Program-made: the position numbers and the translations under genes
Assembly: GCF_900129485.1 (NCBI RefSeq)
Contig: NZ_FQVW01000002.1
Coordinates: forward strand, 62,001 to 126,000
Direction: 5' to 3'
Length of the DNA: 64,000 bases
DNA from: Ornithinibacillus halophilus
GTDB taxonomy: Bacteria; Bacillota; Bacilli; Bacillales; Amphibacillaceae
The notes under the pieces: model-generated
What the model saw: only the letters and a program-made list of their open reading frames with translations
Databases searched by the model: none
What the model was told of the DNA's origin: nothing
Shown: piece by piece, positions 37,990 to 49,877 of the stretch
Position numbering within the stretch: position 1 is the first letter of the stretch
Layout: each line of letters starts with the position of its first letter

Positions 37990-38125
37990 TTTACTTAAAT
38001 CGGAAACGCTATAAATAAAGAAAACCCCGTTTAAAAGGTCAGTTCCTAGGGCTTGCCTTTTAAACGTTCATATAGATTAGAGAGGGGGTACCTTCTAAAA
38101 TATAGCCCCCTCTCAAATTTTCTTT
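37990..38125 (+). ncRNA. Possible small RNA with two strong hairpins
   Basis: In the non-coding gap before holA, two perfect stems occur in series: CGTTTAAAAGG (38028-38038) with CCTTTTAAACG (38056-38066), then GAGAGGGGG (38080-38088) with CCCCCTCTC (38106-38114). The second is followed by a T-rich tail (AAATTTTCTTTTTC), so it is terminator-like on the plus strand. No gene lies upstream on this strand after the comEC terminator. It may be an sRNA or a regulated leader of holA; its start is not defined. Confidence 0.4.
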
Positions 38126-38193
38126 TTCTTGCTATTCGTGCGTATTCACTTTAACATTATGTAGTATAGTAAATGACTATTGGAGTGAGTAGC

Positions 38194-39213
38194 ATGTCTT
38201 ATATGGACGTCATGAAACAGCTGAAAAAGAAACAGATGCCTCATGTTTTCTTATTATATGGAACAGAAGTATATTTTATCCAAAAAATAAAAGATGAAAT
38301 AGAGAAAAAATTATCGATAGACTCCGAAAATTACGCCACTTATGATCTTACCGAAATTCCTATCCAAGAGGTCATTAGTGATGCTGAAACATATCCATTT
38401 TTTGGTGATACCAAACTAATAATAGCGAATAATCCAGTTTTTTTAAAAGCAAAACCGGACAAGTTGGCATTTGAACATGATTTAGATTCACTAGTTCGAT
38501 ACATAGAAAATCCAGTAGATTTTTCAGTACTTGTCTTAATTGCTCCTTATGAAAAAATAGATGAACGGAAAAAAGTGATCAAGCAGCTTAAAAAGCATGC
38601 TACTGTTGCCGAGTGCAATCCAATCAAAGAGTATGAACTTGATAATTGGATAAAAAATATGGCGGACCAACTTAATATTCAGATTGACAAAGCAGCATAT
38701 GAAACGTTAGAGACAGAACTATCAACAAACTTGAACTTATTAGAAAATGAATTAGCAAAATTAGCAATGTATGTAGGAGAAAATGGAGTTGTGACGAAAG
38801 AAATAGCAGAAGACTTGATTTCACATACGGTCAACAGTTCAGCCTTGAGATTAGTTGATACCGTCATAGAAGGGAATTTGCAAAAAGCGATTTCAATCTA
38901 CAAAGATTTGGAAAAGATGAAAGAAGAACCTATTGCACTAATTGCACTTTTAGCCTTTCAATTTCGAAATATATTACGAATAAAACTATTAAAATCAAAA
39001 GGGTACAGTCAATTTCAAATGCAAAAACAACTTGGTGTTCATCCATATGTAGTGAAAGTAGCCTTAACTAGAGAAAGTAAATTTTCGCTAGAACGATTGA
39101 AGATGATTATTCAACATTTAGCAAATGCTGACCGTCAAATTAAACAAGGAAAAATGGATAAAGAACTTGCCTTTGAATTATTGCTCTATCAGTTAATTCG
39201 TAATGAAGCATAA
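38194..39213 (+). CDS. holA: DNA polymerase III subunit delta
   Basis: A 339-residue clamp-loader subunit (YqeN). The N-terminal AAA+-like domain begins with FLLYGTEVYFIQKIKDEI. Middle and C-terminal segments typical of the family include ALLAFQFRNILRIK and LANADRQIKQGKMDKELAFELLL. The ATG at 38194 is preferred since GGAGTGA lies about 8 bases before it; an in-frame ATG seven codons upstream would place that site inside the gene. It converges on rpsT. Confidence 0.94.
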   Translation: MSYMDVMKQLKKKQMPHVFLLYGTEVYFIQKIKDEIEKKLSIDSENYATYDLTEIPIQEVISDAETYPFFGDTKLIIANNPVFLKAKPDKLAFEHDLDSLVRYIENPVDFSVLVLIAPYEKIDERKKVIKQLKKHATVAECNPIKEYELDNWIKNMADQLNIQIDKAAYETLETELSTNLNLLENELAKLAMYVGENGVVTKEIAEDLISHTVNSSALRLVDTVIEGNLQKAISIYKDLEKMKEEPIALIALLAFQFRNILRIKLLKSKGYSQFQMQKQLGVHPYVVKVALTRESKFSLERLKMIIQHLANADRQIKQGKMDKELAFELLLYQLIRNEA

Positions 39214-39250
39214 TAAAAACGATCCTTATAAAATAGGGATCGTTTTTATT
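39212..39250. terminator. Bidirectional terminator between holA and rpsT
   Basis: A perfect 14-bp stem AATAAAAACGATCC (39212-39225) with GGATCGTTTTTATT (39237-39250). Confidence 0.88.
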
Positions 39251-39251
39251 A

Positions 39252-39515
39252 TTACGCTAAGTTATTAACTTTTCTAGATAATCGTGCTTTTTGACGATCA
39301 CCATTGTTCTTATGGATTAGTCCTTTTTGAACTGCTTTGTCAATCTTTTTAATTGTTAATTTTAATGCAGATTTTGCGTTTTCAACATCATTAGCTTCAA
39401 TAAATGATTCAACTTGCTTTATTTGTGTACGCATTTCTGATTTAACAGATTGGTTTTGAGCGCGTTTTTTATTGTTAACATCAACACGTTTAATTGCAGA
39501 TTTAATATTAGCCAT
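39252..39515 (-). CDS. rpsT: 30S ribosomal protein S20
   Basis: An 87-residue, lysine- and alanine-rich ribosomal protein bS20. It begins MANIKSAIKRVDVNNKKRA; family features continue with KSEMRTQIKQ and ALKLTIKKIDKAVQKGLIHKN. AGGAGGTGAAACA precedes the ATG at 39515; the open frame upstream is untranslated leader. It is divergent from gpr. Confidence 0.97.
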   Translation of the reverse strand: MANIKSAIKRVDVNNKKRAQNQSVKSEMRTQIKQVESFIEANDVENAKSALKLTIKKIDKAVQKGLIHKNNGDRQKARLSRKVNNLA

Positions 39516-39705
39516 TGTTTCACCTCCTAAACGAAACATACAGTTGTTCCATTTAATTCGAACAAGAGACATTTTACCAAAGCTGGGCGATGATTTCAAT
39601 AGGTTTGTTAGTTTCGCTCATAGAAAAGCGTAAATTTGTATGATTTTAATGAAAATGCAAACGATATAAAAATACAGCATTAATTAGATGAAAGGTAGGT
39701 TTCGT

Positions 39706-40812
39706 ATGGAGAAAAATAATCATGAAGAAGAAACTTTTCAGGTACGAACTGATTTAGCTGTAGAAGCTAGAGATATGTATGTTGAAAAAGAAGAAAAAAA
39801 AGAATCAGAAATAAAAGGTGTTACAGTAAAAGAACGCGAACAAGATGAAATTAAAATTTCTTATGTAGAAATTGATGAAGAAGGCGCAGAGTTAATCGGA
39901 AAGAAGCCTGGGAATTACGTTACCATATATGCAGATGGTGTGAAACGGCAAGATACGACAAGACAAGAAAATGCTGCTAAAATACTTGCGCATGAATTAG
40001 AATTTCTTTTAGAAAAAAATAAGATTCCTAAAGATGGAACGGGTTTAATAGTGGGGTTAGGGAATTGGAATGTAACTCCAGATGCTCTAGGCCCGATGAC
40101 TGCTGAAAAGGTATTAGTTACAAGTCATTTATTCAAGTTAGAGCATGAATCAGTGTCAGAGGGATACCGTTCCGTTGCCTCAGTGACTCCAGGAGTGATG
40201 GGAGTTACAGGGATTGAAACTAGCAATATTATCTTCGGTATCGTAGAGAAGCATCAGCCTGATTTTGTTATCGCAATTGATGCATTAGCTTCGAGATCAA
40301 TTGAGAGAGTTAATGAAACGATTCAGTTATCTGATACTGGGATTCATCCTGGGTCTGGTGTTGGGAATAAGCGAAAAGAGATTAGTGAGAAATCATTAGG
40401 AGTTCCGGTATTTGCTATTGGCGTTCCGACAGTAGTCGATGCAGTAACAATTACTAGTGATACAATCGATTTTATATTAAAACATTTTGGTAGAGAATTT
40501 CGTGAAAAAGATCGCCCATCTAAAGCATTAGCTCCAGCTAGTTTATCATTTGGAGGGAAGAAATTCACGGAGGAAGATCTACCAGATGAAAATCAACGTC
40601 AAACGTTCTTAGGAATGGTAGGTAATTTAACTGAAGAAGAAAAAAGATCACTAATCAGTGAAGTACTAACCCCAATTGGGCATAATCTTATGGTTACGCC
40701 AAAAGAAGTTGATGGGTTTATGGTTGATATGTCTCATGTGATTGCAAATGGAATTAATGCAGCATTACATGAATCGGTCAATGTAGACAATTTTGCATCG
40801 TACTCAAGATAA
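39706..40812 (+). CDS. gpr: Germination protease Gpr
   Basis: A 368-residue aspartic endopeptidase (A25 family) that degrades small acid-soluble spore proteins at germination. It is made as a zymogen; the segment [13 protein letters not shown] near the N-terminus resembles the autoprocessing site. Conserved regions include [15 protein letters not shown] and [19 protein letters not shown], each with acidic residues of the active site. The ATG at 39706 follows AAAGGTAGG; 368 residues is the family length. In the forespore it would be under SigF/SigG; no promoter could be assigned with confidence. Confidence 0.95.
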   Translation: MEKNNHEEETFQVRTDLAVEARDMYVEKEEKKESEIKGVTVKEREQDEIKISYVEIDEEGAELIGKKPGNYVTIYADGVKRQDTTRQENAAKILAHELEFLLEKNKIPKDGTGLIVGLGNWNVTPDALGPMTAEKVLVTSHLFKLEHESVSEGYRSVASVTPGVMGVTGIETSNIIFGIVEKHQPDFVIAIDALASRSIERVNETIQLSDTGIHPGSGVGNKRKEISEKSLGVPVFAIGVPTVVDAVTITSDTIDFILKHFGREFREKDRPSKALAPASLSFGGKKFTEEDLPDENQRQTFLGMVGNLTEEEKRSLISEVLTPIGHNLMVTPKEVDGFMVDMSHVIANGINAALHESVNVDNFASYSR

Positions 40813-40905
40813 AAATAGGAACTCTAGTAAATTTAAAAGATTTAGTTCTACCTCTTCTATTTAACACATATGTTAAAACATAGAGTATAAAAAGAGGTGG
40901 AACAA

Positions 40906-42084
40906 ATGGGCTTGAACAAACGATTTTATCAGAATACTACTATATCCCCAATCATAAAAAGAGTAGGATTATATGTTTTATGTATTCTACTTCTTTTTGG
41001 TTCGATTGGGGTTTTTACGTCTATTTCAAGTACCTTTAAGTTATCAACTGATACAATCACAAATTGGACGAATGAGGTGAAGAGTTCCACTTTTCTATAT
41101 TTGTTAGGGATGGAAAACAAGGCATTGCGTGATGCTTATCCAAATGAAGAATTACCAAGTATTTCATCTGGATTTTTACAATTAGCTGCTAGTATTAAAC
41201 CAAATGATCCGAGAAGCTTGTTAGGCAATGAATTACCAGGTCTATCTATTTACGAAAGATATTTATTAGTTACTGGACAAGGTCACTCGTATGGCACACC
41301 AGTTGAGTCATCTCCACCTTTGGAAGAAATACTACGTGAACGTGAAGCGATTTTTGAAGACCCAGAAGACGCAGAAGATTCAGGTGATGAAGGTGATGAG
41401 CAAAAGCAACCGGATGGACTTACTACTGGAGATAAGAAGGTTGTTTTCATTTATAATACGCATAATTATGAGTCTTTCCTTCCACATTTGCCAGATGAGA
41501 CAGACGTCAATTCTGCTCATCACAATGAGGTTAATATTACTAAAGTTAGTGATTATCTTGCAGAATCATTAGAATCACACGGGATCGGAACTCAGGTAGA
41601 TGAAACGGATAATATGAGCATTTTGAATGAAAAAGGGTGGGAATATTGGCAGTCCTATGACTCATCTAGAACCATTGTCCAAGAAGCCTTTGCTTCGAAT
41701 CAAGATATTAAATATGTTTTTGATTTACACCGCGATGCATTATCTAGAGATAAAACAACAACGGTAATTAATGGGCAACCGTATGCGAAAGTTCAATTTG
41801 TGGTAGGTAGTGATTTTGCTTCGAATGATAAAAATTGGAATTTAGCTAAAGAATTACATGAAAAATTGGAAGAAAAGTATCCAGGGCTTAGTCGAGATGT
41901 ATTGCCGCAAGGGGGACCTGGCAATAATGGAGTATATAATCAAGATTTACACGAAAATGCCATTTTAATAGAGTTTGGTGGAGTTCATAATAGTTTGGAG
42001 GAACTGTACCGGTCAGCAGATGCCTTAGCAGAAGTGTTTAGTGACTATTATTGGAAAGATGCTCAGGAAGTTAGTGGAAATTAG
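40906..42084 (+). CDS. spoIIP: Stage II sporulation protein P
   Basis: A 392-residue membrane-anchored peptidoglycan amidase/endopeptidase that works with SpoIID and SpoIIM in engulfment. The N-terminal transmembrane helix spans about residues 20-45. Zinc ligands are suggested in FIYNTHNYESFLP (H near 188) and KYVFDLHRDAL (H near 280), and the glutamate in AILIEFGGVHN. GAGGTGG lies 6 bases before the ATG. CATAGAGT at 40879-40886 fits a SigE -10 (CATANANT), but the -35 is weak. Confidence 0.94.
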   Translation: MGLNKRFYQNTTISPIIKRVGLYVLCILLLFGSIGVFTSISSTFKLSTDTITNWTNEVKSSTFLYLLGMENKALRDAYPNEELPSISSGFLQLAASIKPNDPRSLLGNELPGLSIYERYLLVTGQGHSYGTPVESSPPLEEILREREAIFEDPEDAEDSGDEGDEQKQPDGLTTGDKKVVFIYNTHNYESFLPHLPDETDVNSAHHNEVNITKVSDYLAESLESHGIGTQVDETDNMSILNEKGWEYWQSYDSSRTIVQEAFASNQDIKYVFDLHRDALSRDKTTTVINGQPYAKVQFVVGSDFASNDKNWNLAKELHEKLEEKYPGLSRDVLPQGGPGNNGVYNQDLHENAILIEFGGVHNSLEELYRSADALAEVFSDYYWKDAQEVSGN

Positions 42085-42099
42085 AAAGGATGACTAATT

Positions 42100-42453
42100 A
42101 TGCGTTTTATCGTAGTGGTGCTATTGTTAGCTGTCTTTTTTCTTGGGGGCACCGTGTTTGGGATGAATCAAAAAGAAGAAGTTTCTGTTTCACCCAAAAC
42201 AGAGGAACAAGTAGCTGCAGTTGAGATACCGGAACAAAGTAGTGAAGAAAAATCACCAGAGGAATCTTCGGTAGAAGTAGACACTTCAGCTGATGCTGAT
42301 GATAACGTCAGTGAGGATAACATACAACCTGTAGAATTAGAAGGTCCAGCGGGTGTTACACAAAAAGCGGCCTCCGTACTAGAGGCTGCTGTAAAAGGAT
42401 TCTATAACTTGATTGTCGGTATCCTTTATGAGCTGTCTCAGTTGTTTTTCTAA
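42100..42453 (+). CDS. yqxA: YqxA-family protein (DUF3679)
   Basis: A 117-residue protein with one N-terminal hydrophobic helix (about residues 3-20), then an acidic low-complexity linker, and an amphipathic C-terminus ending NLIVGILYELSQLFF. It follows spoIIP by 15 bases and precedes lepA, the position of yqxA in B. subtilis, so a mother-cell sporulation setting is likely. The function is unknown. Confidence 0.78.
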   Translation: MRFIVVVLLLAVFFLGGTVFGMNQKEEVSVSPKTEEQVAAVEIPEQSSEEKSPEESSVEVDTSADADDNVSEDNIQPVELEGPAGVTQKAASVLEAAVKGFYNLIVGILYELSQLFF

Positions 42454-42674
42454 TGTTAAAGTCACTAAGAAGGCTAAATCTAGTAAAATCCCGTTGATAG
42501 CACGTTTAGATGTTCATGTTCAAAAAGTGAAAACATTTACGGATGTCCTATAAAAAGAGGTTTTTTCCACTGCGATAGAACATATAAATTCTCTCTATTA
42601 TTTTGGTTGGACTTGTTATTTGCCGACTCACTAAAGGGAGTAAGCAAAGCGCAAAAATTTAATTGAGATGACTT

Positions 42675-42771
42675 CTCGATGCCCGTAGCGAAGTCGAAAG
42701 CGTTGCTAGGGTAATCGAGAGTTGTTCTCGATGCCGGTAGCGATATCAAAATGGTAGCTAGGGTAATCGAG
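42675..42771. repeat. Tandem hairpin repeat R3 (two units)
   Basis: Two imperfect copies of a 45-base unit at 42675-42719 and 42727-42771, period 52. Each begins CTCGATGCC and ends GGTAATCGAG, so outer CTCGAT/ATCGAG and inner TAGC/GCTA pair into a hairpin. A degenerate half-copy in the opposite orientation is at 55568-55588. No coding capacity. Confidence 0.85.
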
Positions 42772-42820
42772 AGGTGTTCTTGTTTACCTATTGGGTCTCG
42801 CCAAAGCATCGAAGGAAAAA

Positions 42821-42872
42821 GCTACGTGGAGAGACTTCATTGCTTTTGTACCGAGTAACCTCAGGCACAATC
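42821..42872. repeat. Dispersed repeat module R4, copy A
   Basis: About 52 bases (starting GCTACGTGGAGAGACTTCAT) closely matched, in reverse orientation, by 55415-55464. It adjoins the R3 tandem unit in both places. The remaining yqxA-lepA gap (42454-43073) shows no gene; a 64-codon frame across the repeat has no ribosome binding site. Confidence 0.8.
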
Positions 42873-43073
42873 CCAGTCCATAGGTTTCTAACCTGGCGCT
42901 TGCGCTTTTCTAAATTCTTGAAACAATTGGTCTCTACTGCTATAATCATCCTAGTTATTGTCAATTAAAAGAATCGTTTAATTGACTTGATAAAACATAG
43001 AACGTTGTAGAGAATTTTTTCCTTTTGAACATATACTAAATGTACAAAAAGGAAGTAGGAGTGAGCATCACGT

Positions 43074-44882
43074 ATGGTGAAAAAACAAGATAACGTACGT
43101 AATTTTTCTATTATTGCACATATTGATCATGGAAAATCAACACTAGCTGACCGTATTCTAGAAAATACAAAAGCTTTAACACAACGAGAATTGAAAGAAC
43201 AAACCCTCGATGCGATGGATTTGGAACGTGAACGAGGAATTACGATTAAATTAAATGCTGTCCAATTACAATACACCAGTAAAAGTGGGGAAGACTTTAT
43301 TTTTCATTTAATTGATACCCCTGGACATGTCGATTTTACATATGAAGTATCAAGAAGTCTTGCTGCATGTGAAGGTGCGATTTTGGTTGTTGATGCAGCG
43401 CAAGGAATTGAAGCACAAACTTTGGCCAATGTTTATTTAGCAATGGATAATGATTTAGAAATCATCCCTGTTATTAATAAGATAGACTTGCCTAGCGCTG
43501 AGCCAGAACGTGTAAAAAAAGAGTTAGAAGAAGTTATTGGTATTGACCCAGACGATGTAATTTTAGCGTCTGCAAAATCCAATATTGGAATTGATGAGAT
43601 CTTAGAACGTATAACTGAAGCGATTCCTGCTCCAGCCGGTGAACCTGAAGAGCCATTAAAAGCATTAATCTTTGATTCGTTGTATGACTCGTACAAAGGT
43701 GTTGTTGCCTATGTATGCATTAAAGAGGGTTCTGTTAAAGTTGGCGATAAGATAAAAATGATGGCAACAGGAAAAGAATTTGAAGTAAATGAGTTAGGGG
43801 TGTTCACACCGAAACCAGTTAGTAAACAAGAGTTAACGGTAGGTGAGGTAGGATATCTAACGGCTTCCATAAAAAATGTTTCTGATTCTCGTGTTGGGGA
43901 TACAATTACATTAGCTAATCGTGTAGCAGAAGAGGCTTTACCAGGGTACCGAAGACTTAATCCAATGGTTTTCTGTGGACTTTATCCTGTTGATTCAAAT
44001 AACTATAATGACCTTAGAGAAGCGCTAGAAAGACTTGAGTTAAATGACTCTTCTTTACAATATGAGCCAGAAACTTCACAAGCACTAGGATTTGGGTTCC
44101 GTTGTGGTTTTCTAGGTTTGCTTCATATGGAAATCATCCAAGAAAGAATCGAGAGAGAGTTCAAAATCGATCTAATTACTACAGCACCAAGTGTTATTTA
44201 TGAAGTGGAACAAACAGACGGGGAAACTGTAACGATTGATAATCCATCGTTCATGCCTGATCCACAACAAATTCAAGAAGTTCGTGAGCCATTTGTTAAA
44301 GCAACCATCATGGTACCAAATGAATTTGTTGGTGCTGTAATGGAGATATCTCAGAAAAAACGTGGCCAATTTATCGATATGGAATACCTAGATGATATTC
44401 GTGTAAACGTAATTTATCATATACCATTATCTGAAATAGTTTATGACTTTTTTGATCAATTAAAGTCCCAAACGAAAGGGTACGCATCCTTCGATTATGA
44501 ATTAATAGGATATCAAGCTTCGATGCTTGTTAAGATGGATATATTACTGAACGGTGATACCATTGATGCATTATCATTTATCGTTCACCGTGATTTTTCA
44601 TATGAACGAGGTAAACAAATTGTTGATAAACTAAAAGATTTAATTCCTAGACAACAATTCGAAGTACCTGTTCAAGCAGCTATTGGTAATAAAATTGTAG
44701 CTCGTTCAACTATTAAAGCGATTCGTAAAAACGTTCTCGCTAAATGTTATGGTGGAGATATTTCACGTAAACGTAAGCTATTAGAAAAACAAAAAGAAGG
44801 TAAGAAACGGATGAAGATGGTTGGATCCGTTGAAGTCCCACAAGAAGCCTTCATGGCTGTTTTACAAATGAATGATGATTAA
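43074..44882 (+). CDS. lepA: Elongation factor 4 (LepA)
   Basis: A 602-residue translational GTPase that binds the ribosome and influences elongation and 30S biogenesis. G1 AHIDHGKST is at residues 15-23, G3 DTPGHVDF near 83, G4 [13 protein letters not shown] near 137, and the EF4-specific C-terminal domain ends [27 protein letters not shown] lies 11 bases before the ATG. A 620-base repeat-rich gap separates it from yqxA. Confidence 0.98.
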   Translation: MVKKQDNVRNFSIIAHIDHGKSTLADRILENTKALTQRELKEQTLDAMDLERERGITIKLNAVQLQYTSKSGEDFIFHLIDTPGHVDFTYEVSRSLAACEGAILVVDAAQGIEAQTLANVYLAMDNDLEIIPVINKIDLPSAEPERVKKELEEVIGIDPDDVILASAKSNIGIDEILERITEAIPAPAGEPEEPLKALIFDSLYDSYKGVVAYVCIKEGSVKVGDKIKMMATGKEFEVNELGVFTPKPVSKQELTVGEVGYLTASIKNVSDSRVGDTITLANRVAEEALPGYRRLNPMVFCGLYPVDSNNYNDLREALERLELNDSSLQYEPETSQALGFGFRCGFLGLLHMEIIQERIEREFKIDLITTAPSVIYEVEQTDGETVTIDNPSFMPDPQQIQEVREPFVKATIMVPNEFVGAVMEISQKKRGQFIDMEYLDDIRVNVIYHIPLSEIVYDFFDQLKSQTKGYASFDYELIGYQASMLVKMDILLNGDTIDALSFIVHRDFSYERGKQIVDKLKDLIPRQQFEVPVQAAIGNKIVARSTIKAIRKNVLAKCYGGDISRKRKLLEKQKEGKKRMKMVGSVEVPQEAFMAVLQMNDD

Positions 44883-44939
44883 GTCAAGCACAGCTGCTAG
44901 TGCTAATCATCAATACTTTTTATACTGAGAAAAGAAATG

Positions 44940-44980
44940 GGAGGAACTTTCTTTGAAAAGTTTTTCCTTTTCTTTTTTAT
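44940..44980 (+). terminator. Possible terminator after lepA
   Basis: AACTTT-ctttga-AAAGTT stem followed by TTTCCTTTTCTTTTTT. The stem is short. Confidence 0.45.
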
Positions 44981-45014
44981 CGTGTTACTACTTTAATAAT
45001 TAGGAGATGATCCT

Positions 45015-46172
45015 TTGATACAATCAGCATATATTCACATCCCTTTTTGTCAGCAAATTTGTCATTATTGTGATTTCACTAAATTTTTCTATGATGAAAA
45101 ATTGGCAAATAGTTATTTAGAAGCATTAGCAAATGAAATTAGAGTGAATGTCGATGGAACAAAAAAGAAAATGAAAACAATTTTTATTGGTGGAGGCACG
45201 CCTACCGCACTAAACGTAACGCAATTAAAAACTCTACTAGAAGTAATCAATGAGAAATTTGATGTAGACAATTGTGAAGAATTTACGATTGAGGCAAACC
45301 CAGGAGACTTTGACGAAGAAAAAATTAAGATACTTAGAGAATTTGGAGTCAATCGTATTTCATTAGGTGTGCAAGTATTCGATGATACCATGTTGAAAGA
45401 CTTAGGGAGACTGCATAAGGTTTCTGATGTATATCGAACAATTGATTTATTGAAAAAACATGGTTTCTTTAATATTAGTATCGATTTAATCTATTCATTG
45501 CCACATCAAACAGTTGAACATTTCCAAAAAACAGTTGATGAAGCATTGTCCTTTGACTTACCGCATTACTCCTCTTATTCCTTACAAATAGAACCTAAAA
45601 CAATTTTCTACAATAGACATAAAAAAGGAAAATTGCATCGCCCTCAACAAGAGGAAGAAGTGAAAATGTATGAATTACTTAAAGATTCAATGGCCAGAAA
45701 TGGGATACAACGTTATGAAATTAGTAACTTTGCAAAACCAGGATACGAAAGTAAACACAACTTAACGTACTGGAATAATGAATATTATTATGGGTTTGGT
45801 GCTGGTGCAAGTGGATACTTACCAGGTGAAAGAACGATAAATATCCGACCATTACCTGCGTATATCAAGAAAGCAATGGCTGACGGAAAACCAATTCTTA
45901 ACATAGATGAAATTGGATTAAAAGAACGAATAGAGGAAGAATTATTCTTAGGACTACGCAAGTTATCAGGAGTAAATAAAAATGAATTCATTAATAAGTT
46001 TGGGTTTTCTTATGAGAAATTATATAAAGATACCATTACACAACTTGTTAACAAAAAATGGTTAATAGCTAAAGATGATCATATTCATTTAACGGATGAA
46101 GGCGTATTGTTTGGGAATGAAGTATTTGAACAATTTTTATTAGAAGATTTTGATTTTAAACAAGTCAATTGA
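45015..46172 (+). CDS. hemW: HemW-type radical SAM protein
   Basis: A 385-residue radical SAM protein of the HemN/HemW family. The cluster motif CxxxCxxC is C12, C16, C19 in FCQQICHYCDFTKF, the HemW form, so it is more likely a heme chaperone than a true coproporphyrinogen dehydrogenase. Further conserved regions are FIGGGTPTAL and YEISNFAKPGYESKHNLTYW. The start is TTG with TAGGAG 8 bases upstream. It lies between lepA and hrcA as in B. subtilis. Confidence 0.95.
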   Translation: MIQSAYIHIPFCQQICHYCDFTKFFYDEKLANSYLEALANEIRVNVDGTKKKMKTIFIGGGTPTALNVTQLKTLLEVINEKFDVDNCEEFTIEANPGDFDEEKIKILREFGVNRISLGVQVFDDTMLKDLGRLHKVSDVYRTIDLLKKHGFFNISIDLIYSLPHQTVEHFQKTVDEALSFDLPHYSSYSLQIEPKTIFYNRHKKGKLHRPQQEEEVKMYELLKDSMARNGIQRYEISNFAKPGYESKHNLTYWNNEYYYGFGAGASGYLPGERTINIRPLPAYIKKAMADGKPILNIDEIGLKERIEEELFLGLRKLSGVNKNEFINKFGFSYEKLYKDTITQLVNKKWLIAKDDHIHLTDEGVLFGNEVFEQFLLEDFDFKQVN

Positions 46173-46197
46173 CAAAGAAATTAGGATTTGATAATTT
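46169..46197 (+). promoter_or_regulatory. SigA promoter of hrcA-grpE-dnaK
   Basis: TTGACA (46169-46174) with a 17-base spacer to TAATTT (46192-46197), or 15 bases to GATAAT (46190-46195), just upstream of the CIRCE operator. It overlaps the hemW stop codon. Confidence 0.6.
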
Positions 46198-46207
46198 ATT
46201 ATTAGTA

Positions 46208-46234
46208 TTAGCACTCAAGAGGATAGAGTGCTAA
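46208..46234. promoter_or_regulatory. CIRCE operator
   Basis: A perfect TTAGCACTC-N9-GAGTGCTAA, the binding site of the HrcA repressor, placed between the promoter and the hrcA start. It shows that the heat-shock cluster is autoregulated by HrcA. Confidence 0.97.
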
Positions 46235-46248
46235 CAGAGGTGGTCATC

Positions 46249-47280
46249 ATGTTAACGGATAGGCAATTATTGATTTTACAAGTCATTATTGATGATTTTA
46301 TCGAAACTGCTCATCCAGTTGGTTCACGTGCCATTTCGAAAAAGGAAGAAATCCCTTATAGTGCGGCAACCATTCGAAATGTGATGGCAGATTTAGAGGA
46401 TATGGGCTATTTGGAAAAGACCCACTCATCATCTGGGCGCGTTCCTTCTGAGAAGGGATACCGCTATTATGTTGATCAGGTGATAGCACCAACGATACAA
46501 GAAAGTAATTTAAATGTCGTAAAGCATATTATTCAGGATGGTTTTGTCGAGTTTGAGACACTTGTACAGAAATCTGCAGAGATCTTGTCAGATTTAACAA
46601 CGTACACGTCGATTATTTTAGGTCCTGAAATTTATGAGACGAAACTTAAGCAATTGCAGATTGTTCCATTAACACAACATACTGCTGTTGCAATTTTAAT
46701 TACTGACACAGGGCATGTAGAACATCGTTCATTCTCAATACCTGATGCTATTCAGTCTTCAGATTTAGAGAAGATGGTAAATATCTTAAATGAACGCTTA
46801 AAAGGTGTGTCCCTTATCCATCTGCCAGATGTATTAAATAATGAAGTAGTTTCATTAATGAGAAAATATGTTAATGACTTTGAAAAATCGTACGAATACT
46901 TAAAGTCGGCATTTTTTGATGAACAACCTGCCAAATTGTATATAGGCGGTAAATCAAATATGCTTATGCAGCCTGAATTTAAGGATGTTGAGAAGATTCG
47001 TTCCTTTTATTCCATGATGGAAAACGAACATGAGGTAATTAATCTTCTTAAAAATACACAAAATGGAATAAAAGTAAAAATTGGTCACGAAAATAATGTA
47101 GACGCCATTAAAGACTTTAGTCTGATTACAGCATCCTACCAGTTAGGTGATGAACAGATGGGAACTATTGCATTACTAGGACCAACGCGAATGGAATATC
47201 GCAAAGTTATTACATTGCTTAATGCATTATCAAATGAAATGACAGAAGCCCTTTATCTGTGGTATAAAAGCAATGGCTAG
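46249..47280 (+). CDS. hrcA: Heat-inducible transcription repressor HrcA
   Basis: A 343-residue repressor that binds CIRCE and is stabilised by GroEL. The N-terminal winged helix contains DFIETAHPVGSRAISKKEEI and SAATIRNVMADLEDMGYLEK, followed by SSGRVPSEKGYRYYVD. A GAF-like domain occupies the rest. The ATG at 46249 follows GAGGTGG by 6 bases; an upstream in-frame GTG falls within CIRCE. Confidence 0.97.
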   Translation: MLTDRQLLILQVIIDDFIETAHPVGSRAISKKEEIPYSAATIRNVMADLEDMGYLEKTHSSSGRVPSEKGYRYYVDQVIAPTIQESNLNVVKHIIQDGFVEFETLVQKSAEILSDLTTYTSIILGPEIYETKLKQLQIVPLTQHTAVAILITDTGHVEHRSFSIPDAIQSSDLEKMVNILNERLKGVSLIHLPDVLNNEVVSLMRKYVNDFEKSYEYLKSAFFDEQPAKLYIGGKSNMLMQPEFKDVEKIRSFYSMMENEHEVINLLKNTQNGIKVKIGHENNVDAIKDFSLITASYQLGDEQMGTIALLGPTRMEYRKVITLLNALSNEMTEALYLWYKSNG

Positions 47281-47338
47281 AATGATACCTTATTAATGGT
47301 ATGTTTGTTCTTTTTTGAATTATGGAGGTGGCAAATCA

Positions 47339-47917
47339 GTGGAAGAAAAAGATATTCAAACATCTGAGGAAGAAAATGACCAAGAAATTATAGATGCAGA
47401 CGATAAGCCAGAAGTGGAACTAGAGGATAATAATGATACTTCTGTAAATGAGGATGAATTTAATACGTTGAAACAAGAAGTAGAACAACTTCAAAAAGAA
47501 AAAGATGATGCTTATCAGAGATTACTCCGTCAACAAGCAGAGTTTGATAACTTTAAAAAACGAACTCAAAAAGAAAAAGAGGCGGACAGAAAATATAAAT
47601 CACAAGACCTTGTAAATGAATTGCTACCGGCAATTGATAATTTTGAAAGAGCATTACAAGTCGAAGTTGATGATACAAATAAGAATCTAGTAGAGGGTAT
47701 TACAATGGTTTATAACCAACTAATAGCTGCCCTTTCCTCTCAAGGTGTGGAAGTGATTGAAACGGTTGATAAAGAATTCGACCCTAATTACCACCATGCA
47801 GTTATGCAAGTAGAAGAGGAAGACAAAGATTCAAATATCATAGTAGAAGAACTACAAAAAGGATACCTATTAAAGGATCGCGTAATTCGACCAGCAATGG
47901 TTAAAGTAAACAAATAA
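47339..47917 (+). CDS. grpE: Nucleotide exchange factor GrpE
   Basis: A 192-residue co-chaperone that releases ADP from DnaK. A highly acidic N-terminus (about 1-45) is followed by a long coiled coil (about 45-100, RLLRQQAEFDNFKKRTQKEK) and the beta-wing domain with VEVIETVDKEFDPNYHHAVM. The start is GTG at 47339 with GGAGGTGG 9 bases before it. Confidence 0.97.
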   Translation: MEEKDIQTSEEENDQEIIDADDKPEVELEDNNDTSVNEDEFNTLKQEVEQLQKEKDDAYQRLLRQQAEFDNFKKRTQKEKEADRKYKSQDLVNELLPAIDNFERALQVEVDDTNKNLVEGITMVYNQLIAALSSQGVEVIETVDKEFDPNYHHAVMQVEEEDKDSNIIVEELQKGYLLKDRVIRPAMVKVNK

Positions 47918-47951
47918 TTAAATCGAATTTTAATGTAGTAGGAGGAAGTAG

Positions 47952-49790
<1,839 letters not shown>

Positions 49791-49837
49791 TCTAATTACC
49801 ACATGATGACTAGCATCTAAATGATGAAAAAAGTGTT

Positions 49838-49877
49838 AAAAAGTCAAAGTCAGGACCATCTTGGCTTTGACTTTTTT
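49838..49877 (+). terminator. Terminator after dnaK
   Basis: AAAAAGTCAAAG (49838-49849) pairs perfectly with CTTTGACTTTTT (49865-49876). It would separate hrcA-grpE-dnaK from dnaJ, or allow partial readthrough. Confidence 0.85.

Noticed and set aside
39630-39680. SigG-type promoter before gpr
   Set aside because: GTATG near 39637 and CGATATA near 39661 are only partial matches to the SigG consensus; not reliable enough to annotate.
42675-42771. Tandem repeats considered as a CRISPR array
   Set aside because: Only two imperfect, self-complementary units with a short joint and no unique spacers or cas genes.
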